Shown here piece after piece: positions 16,967 to 26,807 of a DNA stretch of 43,399 bases. How positions within the stretch are numbered: position 1 is the stretch's first letter; each line of letters opens with the position of its first letter. The notes below the pieces were generated by a model, which did not search any database, was not told the DNA's origin, and worked only from the letters and a program-made list of their open reading frames with translations. The stretch spans positions 1 through 43,399 of the forward strand of contig JACMPG010000317.1 of assembly GCA_014377625.1 (NCBI GenBank), written 5' to 3'. The translations under genes were made by a program, and so were the position numbers. The DNA comes from Spirosoma sp. (GTDB taxonomy: Bacteria; Bacteroidota; Bacteroidia; Cytophagales; Spirosomataceae).

Positions 16967-18088
16967 ATGAAAAAAATAGGCATTCTTTTTGGGCAGGAAA
17001 ATACCTTCCCGCAGGCATTCGTTGACCGGGTCAATGAAAAACAAAGCGAATTTCCCGCCGAATTCGTCAGCATCGACCGTGTTGAGCAGGGCGTCGCCAC
17101 CGACTATGCCGTGATCATCGACCGTATTTCGCAGGACGTACCGTTTTACAAAGCGTTCCTCAAAAATGCGGCCCTCACCGGCACCGCCGTGGTAAACAAT
17201 CCGTTCTGGTGGGCTGCTGATGAGAAGTTTTTCAACAATGCGCTGGCCGTCAAACTCGGCGTTCCAGTACCAAAAACCATTCTGCTACCGTCCAAACACC
17301 GCCCCGACGATACGAATCACAACTCGTTTCGGAACCTCAAACCTATGGACTGGGATGCCATTTTTAACGACATTGGTTTCCCGGCCTTCATGAAACCGCA
17401 CTCCGGTGGTGGCTGGAAAAGCGTTTACAAAGTTGACAACCCCGAGCAGATGTTCCGGGCATACGAAGACACGGGACAGCTGGTGATGCTCTATCAGGAA
17501 GCCATCGACTTCACCGACTATTTCCGGTGCTACTGCATTGGTGGCAAAGACATCAGAATCATGCCCTACGAACCGAGGAACCCGTTTCACCTGCGCTACG
17601 CTGCCGAAATGCAAACCACCGGCGATGCGGGCAAGAAACTGCTGGCCACCATGACCGATTACATCCTGAAACTGAATCACGGTCTGGGCTACGATTTCAA
17701 CACGGTCGAGTTTGCCGTGCGTGACGGTATCCCCATCGCCATCGACTTCTGCAACCCCGCTCCCGACGCCGACATTAACTCGGTGGGTCAGGCTAACTTT
17801 GACTGGGTCGTAGAGGCAGCCGCTAATATGGCTATCGAGCGGGCCAAACGGGTGCAGACCGGCAAAGACAACCTAACCTGGGGCACGTTTGTACGCAGTT
17901 CGGCAAACGGTACTGACCTTACGGCTTCGGCTAAAACCGAAAAAACCGCCAAAGCCAAATCTGTAGAACTGGCCGAACCGGCGGAGTTGGAAAAGCAGGC
18001 GGAAGCCGCTGCTGAGCAGAAACTATCAAAAGCGGCCAAGGAACCGAAAGCCACGGGCGAGGCAAAGCCGAAGAAAACAAAGAAATAA
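16967..18088 (+). CDS. ATP-grasp (RimK/glutathione-synthetase-like) ligase with Lys/Ala-rich tail
   Basis: 373 residues. N-terminal Rossmann-like part (KKIGILFGQENTFPQAFVDRV). The ATP-grasp core has WWAADEKFFNNALAVKLGVPVPKT (about 81-104), GFPAFMKPHSGGGWKSVYKV (about 137-156, the lysine and glycine-rich ATP loop), LYQEAIDFTDYFRCY and FNTVEFAVRDGIPIAIDFCNPAPD (about 245-267), where E248, D260 and N263 are the likely Mg2+ ligands. Such enzymes join a carboxylate to an amine or thiol through an acyl phosphate. Residues about 318-373 form a disordered Ala/Lys/Glu-rich tail (KAKSVELAEPAELEKQ, ending KPKKTKK), which may bind nucleic acid or acidic partners. It is co-oriented with the esterase and a few kb from Anbu and transglutaminase genes, so a role in peptide-like metabolite synthesis is inferred. 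Confidence 0.82.
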   Translation: MKKIGILFGQENTFPQAFVDRVNEKQSEFPAEFVSIDRVEQGVATDYAVIIDRISQDVPFYKAFLKNAALTGTAVVNNPFWWAADEKFFNNALAVKLGVPVPKTILLPSKHRPDDTNHNSFRNLKPMDWDAIFNDIGFPAFMKPHSGGGWKSVYKVDNPEQMFRAYEDTGQLVMLYQEAIDFTDYFRCYCIGGKDIRIMPYEPRNPFHLRYAAEMQTTGDAGKKLLATMTDYILKLNHGLGYDFNTVEFAVRDGIPIAIDFCNPAPDADINSVGQANFDWVVEAAANMAIERAKRVQTGKDNLTWGTFVRSSANGTDLTASAKTEKTAKAKSVELAEPAELEKQAEAAAEQKLSKAAKEPKATGEAKPKKTKK

Positions 18089-18105
18089 CCGTGGCCTGAA
18101 CGTAT

Positions 18106-18142
18106 AAAAAATGGCTCCGTAGCAGGTACGGAGCCATTTTTT
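18106..18142. terminator. Bidirectional Rho-independent terminator
   Basis: A 16-bp stem AAAAAATGGCTCCGTA / TACGGAGCCATTTTTT with a 5-nt loop. The A tract on one side and T tract on the other let it work for both convergent genes (ending 18088 on + and 18206 on -). Confidence 0.9.
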
Positions 18143-18205
18143 GTCTTTATCTATCGACTTTCCAACCCCAGATCTGCATCAGTGGCCAGGACTGCGCAAC
18201 ATCAG

Positions 18206-18697
18206 TTAGTAAAACAGACCCCAATCGTCAGGGGCGTCGTTGTCTTTATCGAAACTGTTGACCCAATCTACAAACAGGATGCGGAACTGCTCGATTTCCT
18301 CGCGCAGTACGTTAAGGTAGGCGGTGGCGGCCAATTTCTCGGCTTTGCAGTAGGAGGTCTGGGCGAGGAGTTCGCGGGCGTGCATTTTGATGATGACGGC
18401 GTTTTCCATCCGCAGCGTGTACAGATCCCCACCCTCGGCACCCACAATTTTTGGGGCCAGCATCATGGCGTTGGCCAGCATCTGTTCGTGCATCATCAGC
18501 ACGTCTTCTTCCTTATCAATGGTCTCAACAATAGCCTGCGTGAGCTCCATTAACTCGTTGGCCTTGCGCAAAACGGGCAGATTTTTGATACGCCGGTTCT
18601 CCGATTCCATTTCGGGGCGGGCCTCATGAGGGTCGTCGTCTTCATCGAAACCATCCCAATCCATGGAGTTGTCGTCCTCGTCGTCGTCAAAGTTCAT
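18206..18697 (-). CDS. Conserved-looking acidic helical protein of unknown function
   Basis: 163 residues from ATG 18697 (MNFDDDEDDNSMDWDGFDED). The listed start 25 codons upstream adds a cysteine-containing tail with no sense. An extremely acidic N terminus (about 1-40) is followed by an all-helical part (NLPVLRKANELMELTQAIVETIDKEEDVL, MHEQMLANAMMLAPKIVGAEGG, MENAVIIKMHARELLAQTSYC, LNVLREEIEQFRILFVDWVNSFDK) and an acidic end DAPDDWGLFY. No known domain is recognised. The fold looks like a cytoplasmic helical bundle. It is convergent to the ATP-grasp gene and shares the terminator with it. Coding is supported by codon pattern and clean length. Confidence 0.78.
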   Translation of the reverse strand: MNFDDDEDDNSMDWDGFDEDDDPHEARPEMESENRRIKNLPVLRKANELMELTQAIVETIDKEEDVLMMHEQMLANAMMLAPKIVGAEGGDLYTLRMENAVIIKMHARELLAQTSYCKAEKLAATAYLNVLREEIEQFRILFVDWVNSFDKDNDAPDDWGLFY

Positions 18698-18871
18698 CGC
18701 ACAGTGACGAAGGGGGTGAGTGTAGCCTTCGTACAGACAAAGTAAACCAAAGGTTGGGCAAAAACAAACCACTGCTCCTAAAAACTACCTCTCTTTCATC
18801 CCGAACCTAAATCGGAATAGTTAATGTAAAACCCGCTTTGTTCGTTACTTCCCGACAAGTCTGATTTTGTT

Positions 18872-20083
18872 ATGCCGTTTCGCTCACATCTGTGCCGTAT
18901 TGTTATTGGCTGTTTCGCATTGATGTCGGTTTTTTCTGCGACCACCGTACTGGCTCAGTTAACCGTTACGCTGCCTGCCGAGCGCATGGTGGTGCAGCGC
19001 GACAATAACAATCGGGCCAGCCTTCGCATAGCGGGCCGCGCCATGCAACCGCTGGATGGCGTTCAGGTAAGGGCGGTGGCGCGGGTGACCGGGCAGGGTA
19101 CCGATACAGACTGGATTTTCCTGCGTTTCAGCCCCGGCGATAGTCTGTTCACGGGTGCGCTACCCGTTCGTGGTGGCTGGTACCGGCTTGACGTGCGTGG
19201 GCTGCGGGCCGGGCAGGTAGTCGCTACCGATACCGTGCAGCGGTTCGGGGTGGGCGAGGTCTTTGCCATTGTGGGCCATTCCAACGCGCAGGGGTCCGGC
19301 TGTTATATTGACGGCACCAACTATTGCCCCAGCATTGAAGGTGCCACCGACGACCGCGTATCGGTTGTGCCAATCGATCAGACCACGCCGGCCTTTGCGC
19401 AGTACGAACAAACCGCCGACCCCCAATACCTGCCCGGTCTGGTGTTTTCTAACCTGACCGGCGCCAGCGGTATGGCTCCGTTTGGCAACATGGCCTGGTT
19501 CTGGGGCCGTATGGGCGATCTGCTCGTGCAGCAACTCAACGTACCGGTACTGTTCTACAACGCCGGATTTGGGGGTACCAACATGGAGCATAATTACAAA
19601 GCGGCCTACAACATTCCGTTCGAGCATGGCTTTTGTAACTACGACATTCGGATGCCGTTTGTGAACCTGCGCAATCTTATGGACCGCTACGTGCCCGCCA
19701 CCGGTATCCGGGCCATTCTGCTCCAGCACGGCGAAAACGACCGCGACAACCCCACCGACACCATTATCAGCCACCATTACGGCGTCATCGACAAATTACG
19801 GCAGGAATACCCCGACAAGCCCGACCTGACCTGGATCGTAGCCAAATCGTCGTTCGTCGGCAGGCCGTTCGAAAATGTCCGGCAAGCGCAGCAAACCGTC
19901 ATTGACCGGCGCGACTACCACACGCTTACCGGCCCCGACCTGGATGTGATTTCGTCCGGTATCGAGCGGCCCGATGGCATCCATTTTTCGCCCGCCGGGC
20001 AGCGCAGAGCCGCCCAATTGTGGGCCGAAACGCTTACGGATGATCGACTCCGGCGTGCTCAGCCCTACCCCGCCATTCGCTAA
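18872..20083 (+). CDS. Secreted SGNH-hydrolase / sialate O-acetylesterase-like protein
   Basis: 403 residues with a signal peptide (IVIGCFALMSVFSATTVLAQ). Residues about 30-120 form a beta-sandwich, and the SGNH/GDSL-like catalytic core follows: FAIVGHSNAQGSG (block I Ser), YNAGFGGTNMEH (Gly block), LLQHGENDRDN (the Asn block) and RPDGIHFSPAGQRRAAQLW (Asp-x-x-His). Such enzymes remove acetyl or other acyl groups from glycans. It would act in periplasm or outside. It has no close operon partner; the proteasome homologue starts 117 bp further on behind its own promoter. Confidence 0.85.
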   Translation: MPFRSHLCRIVIGCFALMSVFSATTVLAQLTVTLPAERMVVQRDNNNRASLRIAGRAMQPLDGVQVRAVARVTGQGTDTDWIFLRFSPGDSLFTGALPVRGGWYRLDVRGLRAGQVVATDTVQRFGVGEVFAIVGHSNAQGSGCYIDGTNYCPSIEGATDDRVSVVPIDQTTPAFAQYEQTADPQYLPGLVFSNLTGASGMAPFGNMAWFWGRMGDLLVQQLNVPVLFYNAGFGGTNMEHNYKAAYNIPFEHGFCNYDIRMPFVNLRNLMDRYVPATGIRAILLQHGENDRDNPTDTIISHHYGVIDKLRQEYPDKPDLTWIVAKSSFVGRPFENVRQAQQTVIDRRDYHTLTGPDLDVISSGIERPDGIHFSPAGQRRAAQLWAETLTDDRLRRAQPYPAIR

Positions 20084-20134
20084 GTGCAGGTTTACCCTCT
20101 GTATTCATTTCGGAAGAAAACCCAGCTAACCAGC

Positions 20135-20163
20135 TTACCTAACGGGGGCAACCTGTATATTTG
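20135..20163 (+). promoter_or_regulatory. Bacteroidota-type promoter of the Anbu gene (TATATTTG)
   Basis: TATATTTG at 20156-20163 matches TAnnTTTG, with a weak TTA at 20135-20137, 18 bp upstream. It overlaps the TTG codon chosen by the ORF track (20161), so translation must start later, at ATG 20200. Confidence 0.55.
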
Positions 20164-20199
20164 TCGTTACACCAGAAGGCTTGTACCCCACCCTTTCGA

Positions 20200-20943
20200 A
20201 TGACGTATTGTTTAGGAATCAAGGTCGCTTCGGGCTTAGTTGCCATTGCTGACAGACGGCTGACATCCGGCACCGACGTGTCATCGAACCGTAAAATTTC
20301 GGTTCACGAAGTCGAAAACCACTCTCTATTCGTCATGACGTCGGGGTTACGCTCAGTCCGCGACAAGGCCATTATATACTTTAATGAGGTGCTGGCCGAG
20401 CAGGACCGGTCGTTCAACAAACTCTACAAGGCCGTCAACGCCTTTGGCGAGCAGGTAAAGCGCGTGGCCCAGGAAGACAAGGCGTCTATTGTGGCCAGCG
20501 GCATGAATTTCAACCTTAACGCCATTGTGGGCGGGCAGCTTGAAAACGACGATGAACACAAGTTGTTTCTGCTCTATCCCGAAGGCAACTGGGTGGAGGT
20601 CGATCAGGGCGCACCATTCAAGATCATTGGCAATTCGGGGTTCGGCAAGCCGCTGCTGTTCCGAAATCTGAGTTACGAAAGCAGTATGCAGGACGCCCTG
20701 AAAGTTGGCTTTCTGGGTTTCGATGCCACCCGCGTTTCGGCTAATGACGTTGATTATCCGCTCGACGTGGTAATCTACCCCAAAGACAGCTTCCATATGA
20801 CCGAATACCGGCTCGATAAAGAAGACATGGAAGCCGTATCGCATCAGTGGAGCGCGTTGCTCAACAACTCCGTCCGCAAACTCCCCGCCGACTGGATGGC
20901 CCCTATTTTTGATAAGGTAAACGCAGTAAAAAGAATAGTGTAG
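20200..20943 (+). CDS. Anbu (bacterial proteasome homologue) peptidase
   Basis: 247 residues from ATG 20200, giving the N terminus MTYCLGIKVASGLVAIADRR. Removal of Met would expose Thr1, the proteasome-type nucleophile, with D17 and K31 (SSNRKISVH) at the expected catalytic positions. Other marks are FVMTSGLRSVRDKAI, ASGMNFNLNAIVGGQLEND, LFLLYPEGNWVEV and FKIIGNSGFGKPLL. Anbu proteins assemble into open ring or lock-washer particles; their substrate is unknown and peptidase activity has been hard to show. In other bacteria Anbu genes sit with transglutaminase, alpha-E and circularly permuted ATP-grasp genes. Here the transglutaminase follows directly, but alpha-E and the permuted ATP-grasp are absent from the window. 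Confidence 0.93.
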   Translation: MTYCLGIKVASGLVAIADRRLTSGTDVSSNRKISVHEVENHSLFVMTSGLRSVRDKAIIYFNEVLAEQDRSFNKLYKAVNAFGEQVKRVAQEDKASIVASGMNFNLNAIVGGQLENDDEHKLFLLYPEGNWVEVDQGAPFKIIGNSGFGKPLLFRNLSYESSMQDALKVGFLGFDATRVSANDVDYPLDVVIYPKDSFHMTEYRLDKEDMEAVSHQWSALLNNSVRKLPADWMAPIFDKVNAVKRIV

Positions 20944-21000
20944 AAGGGTGTAAGAGAGCATCGTAGAGTCTACATCTTTTACACTTTACACCCTTTTTTA
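20944..21000 (+). terminator. Possible hairpin terminator or attenuator between Anbu and transglutaminase genes
   Basis: AAGGGTGTAA (20944-20953) pairs with TTACACCCTT (20986-20995), followed by a T-rich end. The loop is 32 nt and holds an alternative pairing (TGTAAGAG with CTTTTACA). It starts right after the Anbu stop codon. It could reduce rather than abolish read-through into the transglutaminase gene. Confidence 0.5.
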
Positions 21001-21023
21001 CCCCTTATTCCTTAAAAAAAACT

Positions 21024-21854
21024 ATGCTTCTCCACGTCCGGCACGCATCTGAATACACGTATGACGGGCCGGTAGCCCTGGGGCCTCAGACGCTGTATCT
21101 GTATCCACGCGCCTATCCGTATCAGCGGCTGCTGGACTACAAACTCGATATCGACCCGCTGCCATCACGCGTTATTCGTAACGTTGATGTGGAAGGAAAT
21201 GTGCAGCAACTGGTGTATTTCGACCACCCAACCCGGCATCTGAGTGTAGTGGCCGAGATGAAACTTCAGTCCGACGAGTTCAATTCGTTCGATTTCGTCC
21301 TGTTTCCGTTCGAAACCCAGCGGGTGCCATTCCGGTATCGAGAACCGGTGGTCGACATTCTACAGCCGTACTTAGACCGCTCCTTAGTGACGGAGCGGGT
21401 AGAAACCTGGGCACGGCAGATTGCAGCCAAAGCCAACTGGCAAACAACGATGTTCCTGACCAGTTTATCGGAAGCCATCCGGGAATTTACCTACGAGGTG
21501 CGCGAACTGGGCGCGCCCTACGCGCCCGAGCAGACGCTTACCCTGCGCAAAGGCTCCTGCCGGGACTACACCACCCTGTTCATGGCCGCCTGCCGCAGCA
21601 TGGGTATTGCGGCCCGGTTCGTGAGCGGCTACCTGTTTGGCAACCCGCAGCAGGAACACGAACTTCATGCCTGGGCCGAGGTTTATCTGCCCGGCGCGGG
21701 CTGGCGTGGCTTCGACCCTACCGAAGGCTCAATTGTGGTAAACCGGCACATTTTCCTGACCTCCACCGCCAAACCCGAACTGGCCGCGCCCATTAGCGGC
21801 ACCTTCAGCGGGCAGGCCAACTCAGTACTAAAGGCCGAGCTGGAGTTTATTTGA
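21024..21854 (+). CDS. Transglutaminase-like protein (bacterial transglutaminase N-domain + TGc core)
   Basis: 276 residues without signal peptide. The N-terminal region (MLLHVRHASEYTYDGPVALGPQTLYLYPR) matches the Bacterial_Transglut_N beta domain. The papain-like core has the triad in RKGSCRDYTTLFMAACRSMGI (C179), EHELHAWAEVYLPG (H215) and GWRGFDPTEG (D231). Members may cleave or form amide bonds and are probably peptidases or amidases in many cases. It is 80 bp downstream of the Anbu gene, the classical partner of this transglutaminase subgroup, so a joint role in processing an unknown peptide or peptide-modified substrate is inferred. Confidence 0.9.
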   Translation: MLLHVRHASEYTYDGPVALGPQTLYLYPRAYPYQRLLDYKLDIDPLPSRVIRNVDVEGNVQQLVYFDHPTRHLSVVAEMKLQSDEFNSFDFVLFPFETQRVPFRYREPVVDILQPYLDRSLVTERVETWARQIAAKANWQTTMFLTSLSEAIREFTYEVRELGAPYAPEQTLTLRKGSCRDYTTLFMAACRSMGIAARFVSGYLFGNPQQEHELHAWAEVYLPGAGWRGFDPTEGSIVVNRHIFLTSTAKPELAAPISGTFSGQANSVLKAELEFI

Positions 21855-23781
<1,927 letters not shown>

Positions 23782-23807
23782 ACCGACCAATTATGGACGA
23801 ATCCGGG

Positions 23808-24196
23808 ATGAATCTGAACGTGTTGCTGCCATTCCGGGTCTTCCTCAACATCCGGAACGTGCGCCGTATTGTGGTAGAAACGAATGCTGGTTCCTGTGGT
23901 TTTTTGCCTCACCGGCTCGATTGTGTGGCCGCGTTGGTACCCGGTATTTTTACGTACGAAACCGATAAAGGAGCCATTCATTACGTAGCCGTAGACGAAA
24001 GTATTTTGATAAAAGCAGGGGCTGATGTATCGGTATCGGTGCGCAATGCCATTGGCGGGGCCGATCTCGGGAAACTCCGGGAATCGGTAGAAAAGAATTT
24101 ATTCAGCGGGATGCAGAGGAACAGACGGTTCGCTCGGTGATGAAGAAAATGGAAACGAACTTCATTTCCCGGATAGAAAAGCTTAAGCAGGAGTAA
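23808..24196 (+). pseudogene. atpC: atpC (epsilon subunit of the alternate ATPase), one-base frameshift
   Basis: From ATG 23808 (MNLNVLLPFRVFLNI) the frame follows the alternate epsilon family: RIVVETNAGSCGFLPHRLDCVAALVPGIFTYETDKG, VAVDESILIKAGADVSVSVRNAIGGADLGKLRESVEK. It then breaks at a run of four A (24091-24094) and stops at 24138-24140. Adding one A restores the normal continuation EFIQRDAEEQTVRSVMKKMETNF... to a stop at 24194-24196. The restored length (about 129 residues) is normal for the family. The frameshift lies in a homopolymer, so a sequencing error is possible. Decay of the rest of the operon makes a real mutation plausible. Confidence 0.85.
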
Positions 24197-24198
24197 TC

Positions 24199-24775
24199 AT
24201 GAAATCGACCCGTAAAAAAGCTGGTCCATCCTTTAGCCATTACCCCGCTGGTGGGGCAGATTCTGGTAAAAGCGCAGGAAAGCCTTGAAAACGGCACCCT
24301 CACCGAATGTTACATCTTCCACAATCAACCCAAAGCAGATACCGGCTACGTAGCCGTATGTCAGCGGCTGTTACCACTGGATGCGCAATGGAAACGGGAA
24401 CTGGCCGCGTTTAGCTGGCCCACGAAAACGATTCCTCAGGTAATTGGAACACCGCAAAAGACCCTGCTGGCCCTGATTAGCGGATTTCTGTTCGTATCCT
24501 TGTTCAGAGCCTGCGCCGAGTCGCTGGCCAGCGAAAACGCCAGTCGGCTCAAGGCCATGCAGCGGGCCGAAAAAAACATTGACGAACTGCTGGACGAACT
24601 GGGGCATAAATACCACCGCACCCGTCAAAGCGCCATTGACGAGGAGCTGTTCGATGTGGTATCGGGCTTCGAAGCGTTAAAAACTGATAAGGCGAAGGGG
24701 AATAGGGCGCAGGTGGGAATGGGGGGTGGGGAGATTAAGGAGGTGTGTCACTCTGTCTGTAGTGCGTTGGATTAA
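24199..24775 (+). pseudogene. atpG: atpG (gamma subunit of alternate ATPase), 5'-truncated and joined to the atpC end
   Basis: The gamma frame is open from about 24203 (KKLVHPLAITPLVGQILVKAQESL) and continues with TECYIFHNQPKADTGYVAVCQRLLPLD. It ends in the gamma C-terminal helix ACAESLASENASRLKAMQRAEKNIDELLDEL and ELFDVVSGFEAL. The N-terminal half, including the first coiled-coil helix that fills the F1 core, is missing. Just before it, an ATG at 24199 (MKSTRKK) directly after the atpC stop may be the first codons of atpQ in another frame. After FEAL the tail (KTDKAKGNRAQVGMGGG...) does not look native, and it overlaps the end of the restriction gene by 4 bp. The deletion would therefore cover atpQ, R, B, E, F, A and half of atpG. 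Confidence 0.85.
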
Positions 24776-25755
24776 TAGGCCCCTAAGAATTTGTGGCCGT
24801 TAAAATGAATAAGATGGTCTGGGTTATCGGCAATCCAAACTTCCGTTTCCCACGCAATATTCATTACCCACTTGCGAAAGTCAGTCCGGGTCAGGAATGC
24901 TGTCACAAAAATTAATTCCGCCCTACATTCTTTCAACAGCTTTTTAAGTTCATGTACCCGTATTTCAGACATCGGACCTGAACTGTGTACCGCTTCAATC
25001 AGGTACAGCCAATTGTTCTTTTCGCTGTAGGCTATTATATCTGGCAGCTCATCATGAGAAAGTTTAAAAAAGGCAAGCCGCGCCAACTCTTCTTCCTCAA
25101 TGTGCAGCATTTTGTTCGAAGTGTCACCGATGTACAGCACATGGCAATCGCTACCAAACCTCGGTAGAAATTGCTCAATGATAGCCTTTTGCAGAACGTT
25201 GTGTTCACCCAACGACAAATTGAGTGGCTTGCCGCCAGGTAACGATACCGGTATCTGCTCAATAGTCCTCTTGCGTTCAAGAAGGTCGGCAAGGGAAGGT
25301 TTGGTTGTATTGAATGCCGCGAGCGATTTGGCCCAACTTTTTGTTTTGTACTGGACAACAAGATTCTTAAAGTCAGAATGCAGGGCATACCCTCTTGTTG
25401 GGTCATTTGTAGCTGCGCTTAACTTGTCGCCACTGTTTACAATCAAGTCAGCAATTACCAAAAGTTTTAAGTCCTTCCGGCGTATATCGTCATAAGAGCC
25501 GGGAGAAATGGTTTCCTCAAAATGTTTGTTGACAAACGCAATGATTTGTCTCGTCTGCAAATGCGTAGTGTCCGAAGCCGTCGTCCAATCTTCTGTGACG
25601 TTGGCTACAGCTAAAAACGCCTGTGCCATTTTCTCGGCCCCCCGCTCGCTCTTCATACTTACTGGAATACCTACACTGTCAAGAATATCCAATGCTTCGT
25701 TTACCAGATTCTGAACCTTTGCCGATTTGGTGCTTTTGGGCATGTAATTCTTCAT
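24772..25755 (-). CDS. BsuBI/PstI-family type II restriction endonuclease
   Basis: 327 residues. The C-terminal third is diagnostic: HDELPDIIAYSEKNNWLYLIEAVHSSGPM (PD...E-A-V, the PD-(D/E)xK variant of this family), VHELKKLL, LIFVTAFLTRTDFRKWV and WETEVWIADNPDHLIHFNGHKFLG. The N-terminal two thirds are helical, as in the family's recognition part (ILDSVGIPVSMKSERGAEKMAQAFLAVANV). BsuBI and PstI cut CTGCAG; the target here is not known. The start overlaps the methyltransferase stop (ATGA), so methylase is translated first. Base composition is visibly AT-richer than that of the flanking genes, in line with lateral transfer. The last 4 bp overlap the convergent atpG remnant. Confidence 0.93.
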   Translation of the reverse strand: MKNYMPKSTKSAKVQNLVNEALDILDSVGIPVSMKSERGAEKMAQAFLAVANVTEDWTTASDTTHLQTRQIIAFVNKHFEETISPGSYDDIRRKDLKLLVIADLIVNSGDKLSAATNDPTRGYALHSDFKNLVVQYKTKSWAKSLAAFNTTKPSLADLLERKRTIEQIPVSLPGGKPLNLSLGEHNVLQKAIIEQFLPRFGSDCHVLYIGDTSNKMLHIEEEELARLAFFKLSHDELPDIIAYSEKNNWLYLIEAVHSSGPMSEIRVHELKKLLKECRAELIFVTAFLTRTDFRKWVMNIAWETEVWIADNPDHLIHFNGHKFLGAY

Positions 25756-26783
25756 GCGGGAAACAACGTAAGCACTTTGTTGGGCAAAAATTCCTTCTCA
25801 ATTATTTCCTCTGGTGAATAAAGTGGTTCAAGGTTATAGCACTCTTTCAAGGCCAAAGCAAGTTTGTAAGCCAACAGCGGGGGTACTGCATTGCCAATTT
25901 GATTGAAGCGTTGCGTTTCATTGCCTTCAAACTCAAACCAATCGGGAAAGCTCTGTAATCTTGCCGCTTCTCGGTGCAATAAACGTCTGCGTTTTCCGTC
26001 TTCCAGTTTTACTCTTTGCATATCGCCGGTTGCGCCTGCAAGGTTGCGGCAGGTTAATGTTCTTGCTGGTTTGTGGGGATATAAATCTCTTGGATTAATA
26101 CAGGCGGATGCTTTTTCGTAATTAGCAACATATCTGTCCATCGATTCAGTAAGAAATTTACTTTCTTTTGGAACGGTATGCATATAATCACCAATAGCTT
26201 GGGCCACTGTAACCTTTACCGGTGAAGGCTTAGGAAATTTAAAATCACTACGATGGCCGAAAACAAACAGCCGTTCCCTGTTTTGGGGAATGCCAAAATT
26301 GACAGCGTTCAAGAGTTTAAAATCAACAATATAACCCAGCTTTTGAAGCTCCTTAATCACGAGCTCAAAATACCATTTGTTAGCATAAAGCAAGCCCCGT
26401 ACATTTTCAAACATGCACACTTTAGGCTGTAACTGCTTTACAGCGTCAAGAAAAATAGGAAAACCGTCTCTTGAGTCGTAAATGCCTTTTTGATGCCCGC
26501 CAACACTAAATGGCTGGCAGGGTGGGCCACCAATCACGATCTGGGCCGCCGGGTAGTCAAAGCCCATACCCAACTTTACGGCATGACATTCGCCTTTCAG
26601 GTTGCGATTGTAAGTAGCCGTTGCAGCGGTGTCCATTTCATAGCCAATAGTTTTATAACCCGCAGCCTCAAAGCCTAATGACAGTCCGCCACATCCTGCA
26701 AACAGGTCAAGGACAAGTGCCTTTTCAGTTATGTTCGGGGTTAAAACACGATTTATTTCGTCAACGTACTCTATTTGCTTCAT
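25752..26783 (-). CDS. C5-cytosine DNA methyltransferase of the R-M pair
   Basis: 343 residues with the C5-MTase motifs in order: I LDLFAGCGGLSLGFEAAGY, II GYEMDTAA, IV IVIGGPPCQPFSVGG (catalytic PCQ), VI FENVRGLL, VIII QNRERLFVFG, a short target recognition part about 185-255, IX ARTLTCRNLAG, RRLLHREAARLQSFPDWF and X NQIGNAVPPLLAYKLA. It protects the host site of the endonuclease gene, with which it overlaps. Classical PstI/BsuBI systems use an adenine-N6 methylase, so pairing with a C5 enzyme is noteworthy. TATTTTTG on the minus strand (26789-26796) is a possible -7 element, only 5 bp before the ATG, implying a near-leaderless transcript. Confidence 0.95.
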   Translation of the reverse strand: MKQIEYVDEINRVLTPNITEKALVLDLFAGCGGLSLGFEAAGYKTIGYEMDTAATATYNRNLKGECHAVKLGMGFDYPAAQIVIGGPPCQPFSVGGHQKGIYDSRDGFPIFLDAVKQLQPKVCMFENVRGLLYANKWYFELVIKELQKLGYIVDFKLLNAVNFGIPQNRERLFVFGHRSDFKFPKPSPVKVTVAQAIGDYMHTVPKESKFLTESMDRYVANYEKASACINPRDLYPHKPARTLTCRNLAGATGDMQRVKLEDGKRRRLLHREAARLQSFPDWFEFEGNETQRFNQIGNAVPPLLAYKLALALKECYNLEPLYSPEEIIEKEFLPNKVLTLFPA

Positions 26784-26807
26784 TACTCCAAAAATACAAA
26801 AGTCGGC

